From contig MNCI01020176.1 in the NCBI GenBank assembly GCA_015680685.1, forward strand, positions 50,073 to 111,652: 61,580 nt of DNA. Direction: 5' to 3'. The translations under genes were made by a program, and so were the position numbers. The stretch is from Gnetum montanum (Eukaryota > Streptophyta > Gnetopsida > Gnetales > Gnetaceae). Below the pieces are notes generated by a model. That model was not told the DNA's origin and did no database searches. It saw nothing but the letters and a program-made list of their open reading frames with translations. Below, piece by piece: positions 10,408 to 22,597 of this stretch. Position 1 is the first letter of the stretch. Each line of letters begins with the position of its first letter.

Positions 10408-11646
10408 TGTGGATTGTTGAACTTAGAAGGAGGGGGTGATGAATAAAGTTTCCCGAATCAAAACTTAAACAAACAAAGCATGCGCACACACGCGCACACA
10501 CACAAATTTACATCATTCCCCAACTTGGGTACTCCATACTAGAGGGTAAATCACAAGCACACCTTTAGACTTTGTTGCTCTTAAATTATGGTTGAAGGGT
10601 TCACACCATGTACATTTGTTAAGCCTCGCTCTAGAGTGTTGTACCGTAGCACCAATTAGTCAACCTCGTAAGGTCCTGTTAGGCTTGGAAAATGTGGTTT
10701 CAAGGCTTCCACAACCTTTACAATCTTGAGCTCCACACCAGAGTGTTGTACCACAACACCCACTCAATCCCATAGGATCCCAACAAGCTCAAGGAACTCA
10801 ACTCCTCAGGGAAACAAGAACAAGAAATACAAGGAATGATTGCAACTCAATTTGCTAATCCTTGCACAGTTAGGTACAACACACTTTACAAAGCCAAAAT
10901 GATTAGACAATGAGAAGCAACAAAGAATTCAATGATTAGAAATGATTGTACAATGAATACAAGAATGCTTGCACATTTTCCAATGCACATGAAGTCTTCT
11001 TATAGCTACTGTGTTACTAAATCCTTCTCAAAACTTGTGCAACAGTTAGCGAACAGTCACTAACGGTCATGGGAGACATCTTTCCTATGGCTAATATGTC
11101 TCTCTGAATTTGCCTTCAAATCTGGAAAGACATCTTTGTTTCTTGAAAGATGTCTTTATGAAGTCTCTACTCTAGAAGACATCTTTCTAGGCTTGGTCTG
11201 CAATTTGCAAGGATGTCTTTGTCTCATGAAAGATGTCTTTGTCTGAGAAAGACATCTTGCTATTTCTAAAGATGTCTTTGTCTGAATCCATTCCAAATTT
11301 GCCAAGATGTTTGTTGCTTCCTAGAGACATCTTTCTTCACTTTCCCTTGTATGATGAATGCATCATTTCTTGCCCATAACTTTGATCTTTCGTATGCTTT
11401 AATGATGTCCACTTTGCTTGTATAATATTAGGTCCTTGTCCACGTTCTTTGGATGTTTGTTTCAAGACATGTGGGTGAGCTACTTTTTTGAGCTCTAGAA
11501 TAGTTTGTTCCTTGTCCTCTTTAGCCCATCTTGATTTCCCATGTATGTAGTCCTACAAACAAAATAACCATACAACCATACAAATAACTTTTGTCTTCAT
11601 TTTAATTAACGTTTTGAGCACATCAAAACACACCAAAAGGTCCACA
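10408..11646 (-). repeat. 3' LTR of the copia-type element
   Basis: Similar along its whole length to 15467-16673. In element orientation it starts TGTGGACCTTTTGGTGTG and ends TTCAACAATCCACA. A short CA-rich microsatellite lies near its left end (about 10480-10505). Confidence 0.85.
10996..11335 (-). promoter_or_regulatory. Copia-type LTR promoter: TATA box with upstream GATGTCTTT repeats
   Basis: On the minus strand TATAAGAAG (10996-11004) is a candidate TATA box. Upstream of it (plus coordinates about 11080-11335) the 9-mer GATGTCTTT and its complement AAAGACATC recur about a dozen times in both orientations. The other LTR has the same TATA (16043-16051) and repeats (about 16110-16350). 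Repeated short boxes in U3 are known as enhancers in plant copia elements such as Tnt1; the role here is inferred. Confidence 0.55.
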
Positions 11647-11662
11647 CTCTCCTCCTTTTTGG
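11647..11662 (-). other. Polypurine tract of the copia-type element
   Basis: Minus-strand sequence CACCAAAAAGGAGGAGAG lies directly before the 3' LTR start TGTGGACC, as expected for plus-strand DNA priming. Confidence 0.75.
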
Positions 11663-14155
11663 TGATGTTCAAAACTTAAGAAAATGGGTTAGTGATCATA
11701 CAAATATAGTCATACTACTCTTTCCCTTTTTGAATTGCAATCAAAAGGATAAGGTGCACAAACTTGAATAGAAAAGATAGAAAATAACAATATAATATGG
11801 GGAGCCAAATATCAAAGATATAGGGAGTATGTAGTTATTAGGTCTTTGTATAGATGCCCCAAATTTTGCAAGAGCAAAACAAACCTTCCAAGTGAAATTC
11901 AATCTTAAGGTTGAAGCAAATGCTTAAGAAACCTATTTCTAAAACAATAAGTCATTAGTAGTGCAAGATGCTTGGAATTCAAAAAATTTTCATTTTTATA
12001 CAATGTTAGAAAATGGGCATATCTTCATGATGAGGTAAATATAGCCATACAACTTCACAATGGAAAACCATTGAATAATCATGTTATTGCTCACAACATA
12101 GTAGCTAGTGTACTACACCCTCCACTTAAGGTGTAACTGTGAGAATTGAGAATTGCTCGTTTGAGGTCAAAATAAGGAGTTGTAATCAATTTAATCAGAA
12201 CCATTGATGATCAATTTTAAAGATCAAAGCTATGAGTGAGACATGCATATTTTGTTATTTGTTCAAGGCAATGTAGCATCCAAAACCATTGATAAAAAAT
12301 AAAACATGTTGATATATCTATGCTTCTCTCCTCATGTAAATATGATCATGTAAAAATAGTTTGTTAATACAAAATATCAAAGATAGAGCATATAGAAATA
12401 GGTGCTTCATCAAGTATCACAAATAGGAAAGAAAGAATATTACAAGTGTTGCCACACATATATCAAGAACTAATCTAAGATTTTCAACCAACATTTAAGC
12501 TTGAAGTGAAGTGTGAATGTTGAGGAGCAAGTAATTTGTCTTCAAAATAAACAATTAGTATGGATCTTCATCTTGTTAAATGAGCATATAGCAATCTACA
12601 ATTTGAAACCAGCCATGTCAAATTCTCAAAGCAAATTATCTAAAACACCACTCTTATCATGGCGAATCTGCATCTCAAAGCAAAATATTCAATGGATAAC
12701 TCAATCAAAAGCACATATACCAAAAAAAAAAAGATCATGGCTTTGCTCATAATATCAACTACTTGCTATATAAAAATAGATACTTCATGCATAAGCTCAT
12801 GATTGAACATTGAATAGGTGGGTTGTTAGTTCAAAACAATGAGGACCAACACATAAATTGATACTAAAGACCAAGGATAGATCATCACAAAAACCTAGTC
12901 TAATAGAAACAAGGACATTAGAAATTCTAGTTTCAACCAAAAGAAATCATCAATAGAATATAAAAGCCATGAATTTTTAGATTCAGTATAATAGCCATGC
13001 ATATTTGCTTTTGGAATAAGGCAATACAACCACTTAAAACAGTTGATGCTGATAAAGAACTAAGTATCCATATATCATTAAATACCTTTTAATGTCCTCA
13101 TATGTACCAAACATAACCATTCATGAAAAATAGCTTAAGTTGATAGAGAATTGACTATATAAATTTTATTAATCATTAAATGCATTTGAAAGTTCACAGA
13201 TGCAACACACCATCATTCAAGATTTTACCATCCCATTAAGTGAAAAATACCTCTTGAGGACCTTTCCTTGCTCTTTGCGCATTTTGGCTAAAGTCTCCAT
13301 GGACTCTTCCTACATATGTGCTACTTATCTTGGGCTTTTAAAAAAAATCACAAACACATTATAACTATAGACTAACATTAAGCTTAATTTGTGGAGATTT
13401 GGCTCTTCAACCAACAATAGTAATAGAGGTTTGTCTCATCTTATAAATGGCAAAAATCATTCCAAAGACTACGAGCATAGAAACAAATCATCACATGAAT
13501 TTCAGATTGAGCAAAACTTGAAATCAAACCAAGGGAAATTATTACAAGAGCTATTATAAATTTTCATAAAACTAATCAATATCATGAATGAATGAGAGAA
13601 ATGATCTAGACACTTATTCTACCTTTTTTGATCTAAATCATGGATAATTTACACTATCCTTATTAACTAACAGGCAAAGAGATAGAGACTTACCTTGACT
13701 TACCTTGCTTGCCAATAAATTGAGAAGATTAGTGAGTTTGAGATGAGGTCCCCTATCACCTCCTCATCCTTAGGTTTTCTTTCATTAGATCTTGTATGTG
13801 ATGTCTCTATTTATTCATGCTCCTCGTGATAGAACCCTTGATCACTCCTTGCAATATTTTTAGTACTTCATTTTTCTTCATTCTCACTTATTGTTACCTA
13901 CATAATTTCCTTTGCAAAGCCTCTTTGACAAGATTAATCATTAATCTTATTTTGATCATCATAATTAGGAGTTTGCATAAAACCACAATTTTTACATATA
14001 AAAGTAGTCTCATCCTTATGATCAAAATTATCAATCCTTACTATGCTTAACTTTGAGCTTGAAACTTCAAGTGTTGCTTCCTTTGAATTTTTTGGTTGAT
14101 TTTTAGGAATTTTCTCATCTTAAATTTTGATACAATCCTCGTTATAAGAGGTTAG
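11663..14155. other. Internal non-coding region of the copia-type element
   Basis: 2.5 kb of AT-rich sequence. I looked on both strands for the integrase, RT (YVDD) and RNase H signatures of copia and saw none. Short open frames here carry no motif. Confidence 0.5.
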
Positions 14156-15412
14156 TTATTGAACCTCAACTTTTATGTTTGAGATCTCCTCTTTCATTTC
14201 AGCATGAATAGCATTTAACTTAGAAAGCACTAGTTTCTTTGCCTTCCTAATCAAATGAAGTAAGAGAAACATTTCTTCTTTAAATTCACTATACCTCTTG
14301 TCATACTTACCATGTTGTTCAGCCATATATGAGGAAGATTTTTCAATAAGCACCACGTAGATGAGATGAGAATCTTTACGAGAATTACATGCTTCTTCTT
14401 CACTTTGGTCACCATCATCCCAACTTGTATAAAATTTGGTGTCTTTTAGTTTCTCATAATAGGATCTATTCTTTGGCTAAATCTTTCTATCATTTGGATC
14501 ACTGGGACATTTGAAGGTCGTATGACCTCTTCCTCCATAAACCCAACACTATATGGAAGAAAAATCTAGATTAAAAGAGTTTTAAAAATTTCTACCTCTT
14601 TCTTTACCTTTGAAAAAATTTTATCTTTTTTGTTCCTAAGATGTCCCTTTGTTTCTTCTTATAAGAAATCGTTGTAGTCTCCTTGAGAGAAGAGCAATCT
14701 CATCCTCATTACCTTCATCATGCTCATTGACCTTCTTCTCCTTGGAGATAGTCTTTAGAGCAATAGGTTTTTCTTAAATCATTCCTTCACTTATGAGATT
14801 CATTTCATAGGAGATGAGAGCACTTTAAAGTTCCTCAAATCTTAGAGTTGAGAAATCTTTGATTTCCTCCATGGCTGTGACCTTAGGCCTAAATTTTGGT
14901 TGTAGAGTTTTGATCATTTTGATGATGAGATCACTTTCAGGAAAGTCCTTCCCTATTTCTCTAATGGCTACAACAAGATCATTAGATCTAGAAAAATAAT
15001 CCTTGATTTTCTCACCTTCTCACATTTTGAGTTTATCATATTCACTTTGCAGAACTAACAATTTTGATTGCTTAACAATAGATTTTCCTTCATAAGTTGC
15101 TTCTAAAGTTTTCCAAATGTCTTTGGCCATTTTACATCCTACTATCCTATTGAATTTAGATTTATTCAATGCACAATATAAATATTTTTTTGCTTTTGAA
15201 TCAAATATGAAATTATCCTTTTCCTCTTGAGACCATTTGTTACAAGGCTTGATGATGCTAGTGGTGCCATTGACAAGTGGAGCGTAGCCTTCCAAGATGA
15301 ACCCCCAAATTTCAAACTCCATGGATTCGAAAAACCCTTGCATTCTGGATTTCCAATGGGCAAAGTTAAATCCATCGAACATGGGTGGCTTTGTGTAGGA
15401 TATCCCCTCCAT
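14156..15412 (-). pseudogene. Ty1/copia-type gag
   Basis: From the ATG at 15412, 40 bases inside the primer site, the first 130 codons are open. They carry the copia gag N-terminal pattern: MFDGFNFAHWKSRM, then FEIWGFILEGY, AKKYLYCAL, MAKDIWKTLEATYEG and LQSEYDKLKM. The frame continues without frameshift to 14156, with about ten stops. It holds a nucleocapsid-like motif near 14550, CWVYGGRGHTTFKC, in which the second Cys of the knuckle is Tyr. A basic/acidic helical tail follows. Most stops fit C-to-T changes. The protein would have formed particles. Confidence 0.8.
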
Positions 15413-15451
15413 TGTTCACTCTTGAACTAGATGATGTAACAAAGAGTACTA

Positions 15452-15466
15452 GGATCTGATACTACT
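15452..15466 (-). other. Primer-binding site, initiator tRNA-Met type
   Basis: Minus-strand AGTAGTATCAGATCC next to the LTR end matches TGGTATCAGAGCC with a few changes, the common copia primer site. Confidence 0.65.
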
Positions 15467-16673
15467 TGTGGATCATTAAACTTAGAAGGGGGGGATGAAT
15501 AAGTTTCCCAAATCAAAACTTAAACAAACAAAGCACACACACACAAAAATTTATGTGGTTCCCCAACTTGGGTACTCCACACTTGGAGGGTAGATCACAA
15601 GCACACCTCTAGACTTTGTTGCTCTCAAATTGTGATTGAAGGGTTTACACCCAGTACAGTTGTCAAGTCCCACTCCAGAGTGTTGTACTACAACACCAAT
15701 CACTCAACCCCACAAGGTCCTGCCAAGCTTGGAAAATGTGGTTTCAAGAGTTGCACAACCTTTACAATCTTGAGCTCTGCACCAAGGTGTTGTACTGTAG
15801 CACCAACAACTCAATCCCATGGGATCCTAACAAGCTCAAGGAATTCAACTAGTCATTGCAACAAGAATAAGAAATACAAGGAATGATTGCAACTCAATTT
15901 GCTAATCCTTACATAGTTAGGTACAACACACTTCACAAAGCCAAAATGATTAAACAATGAAGATAAACGAAGAACTCAATGATTACAAATGATTTTACAA
16001 TGAATACAATAATGCTTGCACATTTTCCAATGTACATGCAGTCTTCTTATAGGTACTATGTTGCTAAATCCTTCTCGAAACTTGGGCAATAGCTAGCTAA
16101 CACTCACTAATGATCATGGGAGATGTCTTTCCTGCACTTGAGATGTCTCTTTGAATTTGCCTTCAAATTTTGGAAGATGTCTTTATTTCCTGAAAGATGT
16201 CTTTCTAAAGTCTCTACTTTGGAAGATGTCTTTGTCTTTTGGAAGACATCTTTCTAGACATGGTATGCAATCTACAAAGATGTCTTCTTGTTTTTGAATA
16301 TGTCTTTATCTGAATCACTCCAAATATGGCAAGACATTTTTTGCTTCTTAGAATTGTCTTTCTTCACTTTCCCTTATATGATGAATGCATCATTACTTGT
16401 TTACAACCTTGATCTTTTGTATGTTTTAATGATGTTCACTTTGCTTGTACAATATCAAGTCCTTGTTCATGTTCTTTGGATGTTCATTTGAAGACATGTG
16501 GATGACCTCCTCCTTTGAGCTTTAAAATAGTTCATTCCTTATCCTCTTTAGCCCATCTTGATTTCCTGTGTATGTAGTCTTAGAAATACAATAATCATAC
16601 ACCCATACAAACAAATTTTATCTCCATTTTACTTAACATTTTGAGCACACCAAAACACACCAAAAGGTCCATA
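15467..16673 (-). repeat. 5' LTR of the copia-type element
   Basis: Partner of 10408-11646 in the same orientation. It has the same TATA box (16043-16051) and GATGTCTTT repeats. Its first base pair at the right edge has decayed (TATGGACC for TGTGGACC). GACTC at 16674-16678 is the right target-site duplication. Confidence 0.85.
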
Positions 16674-16678
16674 GACTC

Positions 16679-16879
16679 ATCATACCCCCACAACTAAATG
16701 AAAACTCATCATGGAGTGACAAAAGGAGAAAAAAGTTCTTTACAAAATTTTGAAAAGGTATGGGATTATTGACTAACTAACTAACTAACTCAGATTGACT
16801 CAAACTGATGTTAACTGCCCAAGTGCATGGACTTACAACTTTTACAAAAATTAGTGTTCATGAAAATAAAATTGAAGAC
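16679..16879. other. Flank with (ACTA)n microsatellite
   Basis: A short (ACTA) repeat lies at about 16771-16791. Otherwise nothing is recognised between the copia-type element and the antisense remnant. Confidence 0.5.
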
Positions 16880-17148
16880 CATTACAAATTTGATAGGCTA
16901 ATCTTTCTAGTGACTTAAAGATGAGAGGAAAAAATCATATGGTCCTAGGCAATGGAGGCTCCTGAGATGCCAAAGGTAGGAGTGGTTGTCATTGTCCTTC
17001 TATTGCTACGATTGCTAATGTAAGACAAAATGCATCTAGTAATGCTTTCATCTTCTCCTCCTTATTCTAGGAATCATACATGGTCCACATAGCATCACTA
17101 ATGTGGGCTAGTATAAGAACATTCCATAGATAAGGCATAACAGGGAAT
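16880..17148 (-). pseudogene. C-terminal piece of an antisense accessory ORF, split by the Tat-like element
   Basis: On the minus strand the frame reads MPYLWNVLILAHISDAMW, MYDS, a stop, EEKMKALLDAFCLTLAIVAI, and ends after a proline-rich tail near 16900. If the 18-kb insertion and one copy of its target-site duplication are removed, this frame joins without shift to the coiled-coil frame at 35325 and onward. That supports both the insertion boundaries and the reality of the old gene. The protein family is not known to me. GGAAT at 17144-17148 is the left target-site duplication. Confidence 0.6.
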
Positions 17149-18387
17149 TGAAATACCACAAAATTTTGAGCTTAGTACTTCTCCAACAAGAAGCAGGTCC
17201 CCGGGGACCCACAGACGACCACGGATACATCTGGTGTCAAACATGGCAACTTCTAAGATCAAAATACTTAACTTTCACTAAGTATGCAGTCTCAGCATAT
17301 ACGTTGGGTGTATACGCTCAAGTTCACATCCACAGTGTATACGCCCAACATTCTCAACGTATACGCCTAGCGTAGACGCCTAGTGTACACGCCTCACATG
17401 TACGCTCAGCAAATACAACTGATGTATATGCCTGGTATGCAATCCCCAAAGACAGCATGAAAAGAGCACTGCAGAGCAAGATTTGGCACAAGGCAGCAAC
17501 CATCAGCGTATATGCCCCAGTGTATACACCCAGCATCCATCAGCGTATACGCCCAACGTATACGCTCAGCCACCATCAACGTATACACCAGCGTATATGC
17601 CCAGCGCCCATAATATCTACACCCAAGTTCGCATACGCCCAGCATGTCCAGCGTATACGCCCAGTGTATACGCCCGCTTTATACAACGTATATGCCCAAC
17701 AAATGTAACATGTTGTACACTTGTAAATTTTACGCTTTTGCACCCAGTCAACGTGCCACGTGTCACCCAACCCGAGTCTAATGTCAAAACCTGTATAAAA
17801 GCCCCAATTTTGCATGAGATCAAGGTCGGTTGGCAAATTTTAGAACGCACCAAAGAGCAAAGACGCTAAGAACCAGAGCAGGAAACCTTGTACGCTGGAC
17901 AACCCTATACGCTAAGCATACAGCCTCTACGCTGTGCCTACAGTGTGAACCAGCCCACAGTCATCCTTGTATTCACCAGGGCTTTTCGTCCGCCTTGTGT
18001 CCCAGCCACAACTGCGTTAGACCGGTGCATTGTACTCTCATTTTGAAATGCCATTGTTACATTTTCTTTCTAAAATCATTCACAATTTGCATTAATTATT
18101 GCATGTATTCTGTTTACACTCTTTTACGTCTACGCTTTATTTGCATTAGTTACGCTGTTTACGCTTTGATTTATGCTTGTTACGCCGTTTACGTATAACC
18201 CAGCGTATAGCACTTCGGTGTACATTTAGGGAAATCCTTGTCTGATCCACGTGCGAACCACTCAAGGTACTCTACCTTCGTTCATTTCAGCTCGCCCTTA
18301 GGTGAAGGTAGAGTCTTCTGTGCGTGTCTGGTGATCTCACGGTCTCTGTTTCCTTTCAGCCGGAGACCGACGATTTCGGACGGTACA
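17149..18387 (+). repeat. 5' LTR of the Tat-like element
   Basis: Starts TGAAATACCACAAAATTTTG, ends GACGGTACA. It contains perfect palindromes GCGTATACGC at 17543 and 17651 with many one-base variants between 17280 and 17700. Pairs with 34071-35324. Small open frames here simply translate the palindromic repeat. Confidence 0.9.
17794..17801 (+). promoter_or_regulatory. TATA box in the 5' LTR
   Basis: TATAAAAG, about 95 bases downstream of the palindrome cluster; conserved at 34731-34738 in the other LTR. The palindromes therefore lie in U3, where upstream control sites would be expected. Confidence 0.65.
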
Positions 18388-18390
18388 AAA

Positions 18391-18411
18391 ATTAGCGCTA
18401 GAAGGAGGGCA
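18391..18411 (+). other. Candidate primer-binding site, tRNA not assigned
   Basis: Directly after the LTR end stands TTAGCGCTAGAAGGAGGG. A related copy, TGATGCTAAAAGGAGGGCC, follows the sister LTR at 40584-40602. The conserved core, roughly TGGCGCTAGAAGGAGGGC, is in the right place, but I cannot say which tRNA it pairs with. Confidence 0.55.
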
Positions 18412-18429
18412 TCTACCTTAAACCTTACC

Positions 18430-19110
18430 TGCAAGCTTCCCAGCATTTACGTTGTTGGGTGTTTACATTGCCGACCATACGCTGATTCCTCCAGAAAACC
18501 TCCCAATGTTTACACTACTTAGTTTAAAACCCAGTCGGCAAACTATCCAGTGTCTATGCTGCTTAGCGTCTACACTGCTCCGTTCAAACCCTACCATCTG
18601 CAAGTCTCCCAGCGTCTACGCTATTAACCATACGAGGATTCTACAAGATCCCCAGTGTCTACGCTGCCGAATATACGCTGCACGCCTTACGCTGCAGACT
18701 TTGCCTACGTTGCATATAAGACCCTGTTCACGCTGTTGACATATACGCAGCTACTAAGTTTATGCTGCACTCTTTACCTTATCTAAGTTTATGCTGTAGA
18801 CCTTATCTACATTGCACACTGACTTTGTCTCTGAGGTTCAGTTTACGTTGCGCTCTTTCTGCTGTAGATTTTGTCTACGCTGCCATCCGGTATATGCTAC
18901 ATTCCGCATGTTGTAACCTTGTTTACGTTGCACCCTGATGCTGTATACGCTGCTTAGCGTATACGCTGTATGATTTACGTCGTAGACTCGTCTATGCTGA
19001 TCCTATACGCTGCATACCTATATGTTGTCTACGTTGTCATTATACGCTGGACGTTGAAGCATATACGCTGTACGTTACTATGTAGGTTTACGCTGCACTC
19101 AGTACACTAA
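18430..19110 (+). repeat. Leader rich in TACGCTG and palindromes
   Basis: Dozens of copies of TACGCTG-like words spaced about 15-30 bases apart. They include a perfect AGCGTATACGCT at 18956-18967. No coding frame is conserved across it. It lies between primer site and gag, where packaging and translation signals are usually found. Confidence 0.7.
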
Positions 19111-19127
19111 TTTCACATCCCTACACT

Positions 19128-22100
19128 GTGTCATATCCTCAACAGGTCATCATGAACACCACAAACACCATCGCTACAACCACCCAAGTCACCGACATCG
19201 TAAGCACCATGGCTGTCCAACAGCCCATGATCCAACAGCCGGCAGTACAACCCACAGCGGGGCCTCGCCAATCCCTTAGGTTGCAAGGGAGGAACCCAAC
19301 GTCCAACATCATAACCCAAGACCAGTATAACTTCATATGTGTGAAGATACAAGCTGGCCTAGCTGTAGATCGAGCCGAAATAGAAGTAAAGAGGCAATAC
19401 GAACTCTTCTACATGGGGGGACACGAGTTCATCCCTTCCTCGTATGATATCATCCCTCTTCCAAAGCCTTACTCTGAGCTCATCACATAACTCCTCCTAC
19501 AAAGGAGCCAATCGTTAGATCAGCCTGTAGTAGATCCCCAACAAGAAGAGGAGGACGAGTTCGCTGCTTAATCCGAACATGAAGACTCGTACCACACCCT
19601 TAGCCCACAAACACATGTAAACACGTTGTTTCATCTAAGCACGGGGGAAATTACATCCCTCCAACCCCTTGGATTCACCCAAGCGCAAATACCTCCGCTA
19701 GAAACATCAGCACTTGTTCATGTTCCTCCTCCAAATGACCCGCAAATCAATACACTCCCTCTCGCTATCATCCTCGCTACAGCTGCAGGCCCATCCTCAC
19801 AAGTACCACCCCCTCACAATAACGTGGGAGCAACCTTCCTGCCCTGAGTGATAGGGATGCCACATGTGATACCAGCATTTACATCTACTCATTACATCCC
19901 TCAAATCCAAACACACGGAGCCCCTTCCACCGCTGTAACCCAACAGGGGGTTCCTTCACAAAACATGACTGGGCAATGGGTAGCGATGGGTGCTCAATCA
20001 CATCAACTCCCTCACTACAACATGCCACCTCACACGATTCCACTGGCCAATATTCTTCAAGGGCAACCACAGCAACAACAATCCATCCCTTACAATGTGC
20101 CATCCTTAGCACCACCCGCTCTAAACATTCCACAGGTACAACCGCCAACTACACAGCTTTCAGCCTTCCAACCTACTATTCAACAATCTAATCTGTACGT
20201 TGTACCATATCCTCAAGCTGTCACCTCACCTAGCGCCCAAGACTGGGCGAATGCTAAAAAATTAATGCAAGAACTAACTAATGAGGTCAAACGCCTCAAA
20301 ACAGCTATCGACAGAGAGTTGAAGGTAGTAAACTTTTACCACGATGACCCCATCAGCTCTTTCGTTCCACCCCTAACCTTGCCCAAAGGTATATCATTAC
20401 CTACGCTAACTAAATATAATGGGGAAACAGACCCCAATGCTCACCTTATAACATTTAGATTAGAATGCGCATTGCTCTAGGCATGGCCCCATGCCATTTT
20501 ACGAGTGTTCCCTATGTCTCTCATAGGGCCTTACTGAGAAATTCCATCTTTTCCCTGGAAGAGTTGTTGCATCAATTTGTGACTAGGTTCAAGTATAACT
20601 TGAAACCTGAAGCAATACTTGATAGCCTTATACAGGTTAAACAAGCACCTCTGGAACATGTACAAAAGCTCATCCAGAGGTGGAGTGTCGCTCTCAATGA
20701 GCTACATGAGCCAATCCCCCAGACATATTTGCTCACCATTCTAAAGGGGGTTGTTAACGACTTTTTCAAATCTAAGTTGTATTATCTCAATGCGCGTAAC
20801 CTTAACCAAGCCTTTGTATAGATTAAAAATATAGAAGAGGCGGCTCAAAATAGCCATGATCCTTCGTACTTAGCCTTCAAAAATCAACACAGTAAGAAAG
20901 ATAAAGAGAAGGCTAAAGCAACTATAGCGGCAATAGCGGAAACGCAACAAGCAAATGTAGCACAACAAAACAAACCACCAGTGGCCCCTACTAATTATAT
21001 TAAACTTGCTTCCACAACCGCCCCAAAATCATCATCATCGCAGAACCCAACACCAAATCGTACGAGAAACTTTGAGAGGAAAGAACCCTCCCAATACACG
21101 CCATTGCCTATGAAGCCATCCCAGCTATTCGACCAACTCCTGAAGGCTGGGTTAATGAAACACAAATAGTTACCCCCTGTAGTCATCCAGAGACATGATT
21201 GATTCTGTCAACTTGTTCAGAACCCAAGCTTAGCAACACTAGATGAGCCTCCTGTACCCAAAGGTTTTAGAATGGATCACTTCTGCGACTATCACCAATG
21301 TAACGGGCACGACACAGATTACTGTTTCACCCTGAAGCAAGACATACAACGAATGATCGATGGAGGCCAAATCACCTTTGACGAGGCCAACCCGGTCCAA
21401 CCGTAGAACCAGGCTATGGGGGTGTATAAAGATCCTCTGAATACCAAAGAGGCACCGTACGTTATTAACACAATCTGCCTAGATAATGAACCTGAAACAC
21501 TGACCATTAACACCGTCTACTCTGACTATGAACAACAAACTCCTAACAAGCCATTTGTAGTACGTATACCTCCTACTACCTCAACATCCATGCCTCAATC
21601 ATCATACACTCCATAGTAGCCATATGTTGTCCACGTACCCCCTACTGTAGCGACTTCTAACACCCCGACACGTGAAAAATCATACGTGGTGCGTGTCCCT
21701 CCCGCCGTCACTACCTCAAATCTACCAACCCCTCCTACTCGCCCTGACCCTTTCGTAGTCCGAGTACCACCCGTAGTCACAATAGCGGAGGTCCAACCCC
21801 TGCTTAAACCAACCCCATACATCGTTAGAACACCCGAAAGTCCTAATGATTACCAATCCTCCACCTCCCAAACGCAAAGTAAACCTAGTCCTTACGTCAT
21901 CAGGGTGCCCAGCCAACCTTCTGCTCAACCACATTCGACTATCCAATCACAACCTCACCCGACTCCATACATAGTACGAACTCTGAAACAACCCGAGGCT
22001 CTAAAACCAACTCCACCTTCACACCACACATGAGAACGCTTAGCGAATAAGCTTATGCGTGAACGCTTAGAGAAGGAGCGTCAACGGTTAGCTGTAGGGC

Positions 22101-22597
22101 CACCTAAACCCACTCCACTTAACGCAGTACCCATGATGCCACCTAACAATCAACCAAACATAGGACATGAAGGCGAACCATCCAGAAAATAGGATACATC
22201 TAAATCAACAATCCCAGGTCAAAACGATAAACCAACGATGCACGAGATAAAACTATTGGACCCAATGGATCAAGTCACCGCTGATAAACACACGCCCAAT
22301 AGTAGAGACTTAGCAACAGCCTTAACATAAGTCACACAAGCACTCAAACAAAAGAATACTTCATTAAGCTTGTATGACTTAGTTTTAACATTGCAAACAC
22401 ATCGTGAAGCTTTGGTGCGCATGTTAATGTCGATCCCGATAAGCGAGGACTTGCCCCCAAATGAACCCTCCATTCATGCGGTAATGTACTCACCCCAAGG
22501 GTCAACTTCCAAACCACTAAGTTTCCACAAAGATAACATTAAGGTGGATAAGAAAACAGGGGAGATAACAACAGCCCCTATGTTCATAACAATATGA
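19128..22597 (+). pseudogene. Tat-like gag
   Basis: A long frame starts at 19128 with a Gln/Pro/Thr-rich N-terminal half. The gag core follows: LPTLTKYNGETDPNAHLITF, then a gap, FSLEELLHQFVTRFKYNLKP, a WSVALNEL block and LKGVVNDFF. A zinc-knuckle-like motif, FCDYHQCNGHDTDYC, lies at about 21280-21325. The sister gag at 41343-43640 has the same order. The frame changes near 20530, where sequence present in the sister (a VLDWYHSLL stretch) is missing. Stops at 19490, 19845, 20478, 20819, 21167, 21403, 21615 and later are mostly Gln or Arg codons changed by C-to-T. The region 21550-21990 encodes seven copies of a P(Y/F)VVRVPP repeat. Confidence 0.85.
21551..21990 (+). repeat. Protein-level repeat P[YF]VVRVPP, seven copies
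   Basis: PFVVRIPP, PYVVHVPP, SYVVRVPP, PFVVRVPP, PYIVRTPE, PYVIRVPS and PYIVRTLK occur at intervals of about 16-33 codons, separated by Thr/Ser/Pro-rich linkers. This is the gag-protease linker. Confidence 0.85.

Larger units (their letters stand above)
10403..16678 (-). mobile_element. Non-autonomous Ty1/copia-type LTR element with gag only
   Basis: Two direct repeats of 1239 and 1207 bp (10408-11646 and 15467-16673) flank an internal region of 3.8 kb. On the minus strand the order is LTR, initiator-Met primer site, gag, a long non-coding stretch, polypurine tract, LTR. The plus-strand LTR ends, TGTGGA...TCCACA in the better copy, are mutually inverted. The flanking five bases GACTT and GACTC differ at one position, consistent with an old target-site duplication. 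No protease, integrase, RT or RNase H motif was found between gag and the polypurine tract. It therefore would depend on enzymes from elsewhere, although deletion of pol in this copy is an alternative. Confidence 0.8.

Noticed and set aside
17354-17869. Overlapping small ORFs on both strands with YTPSVYAQ-like repeats
   Set aside because: They translate the GCGTATACGC-rich LTR and recur in the other LTR (34392-34773). The palindromic DNA opens several frames at once; no protein-level conservation.
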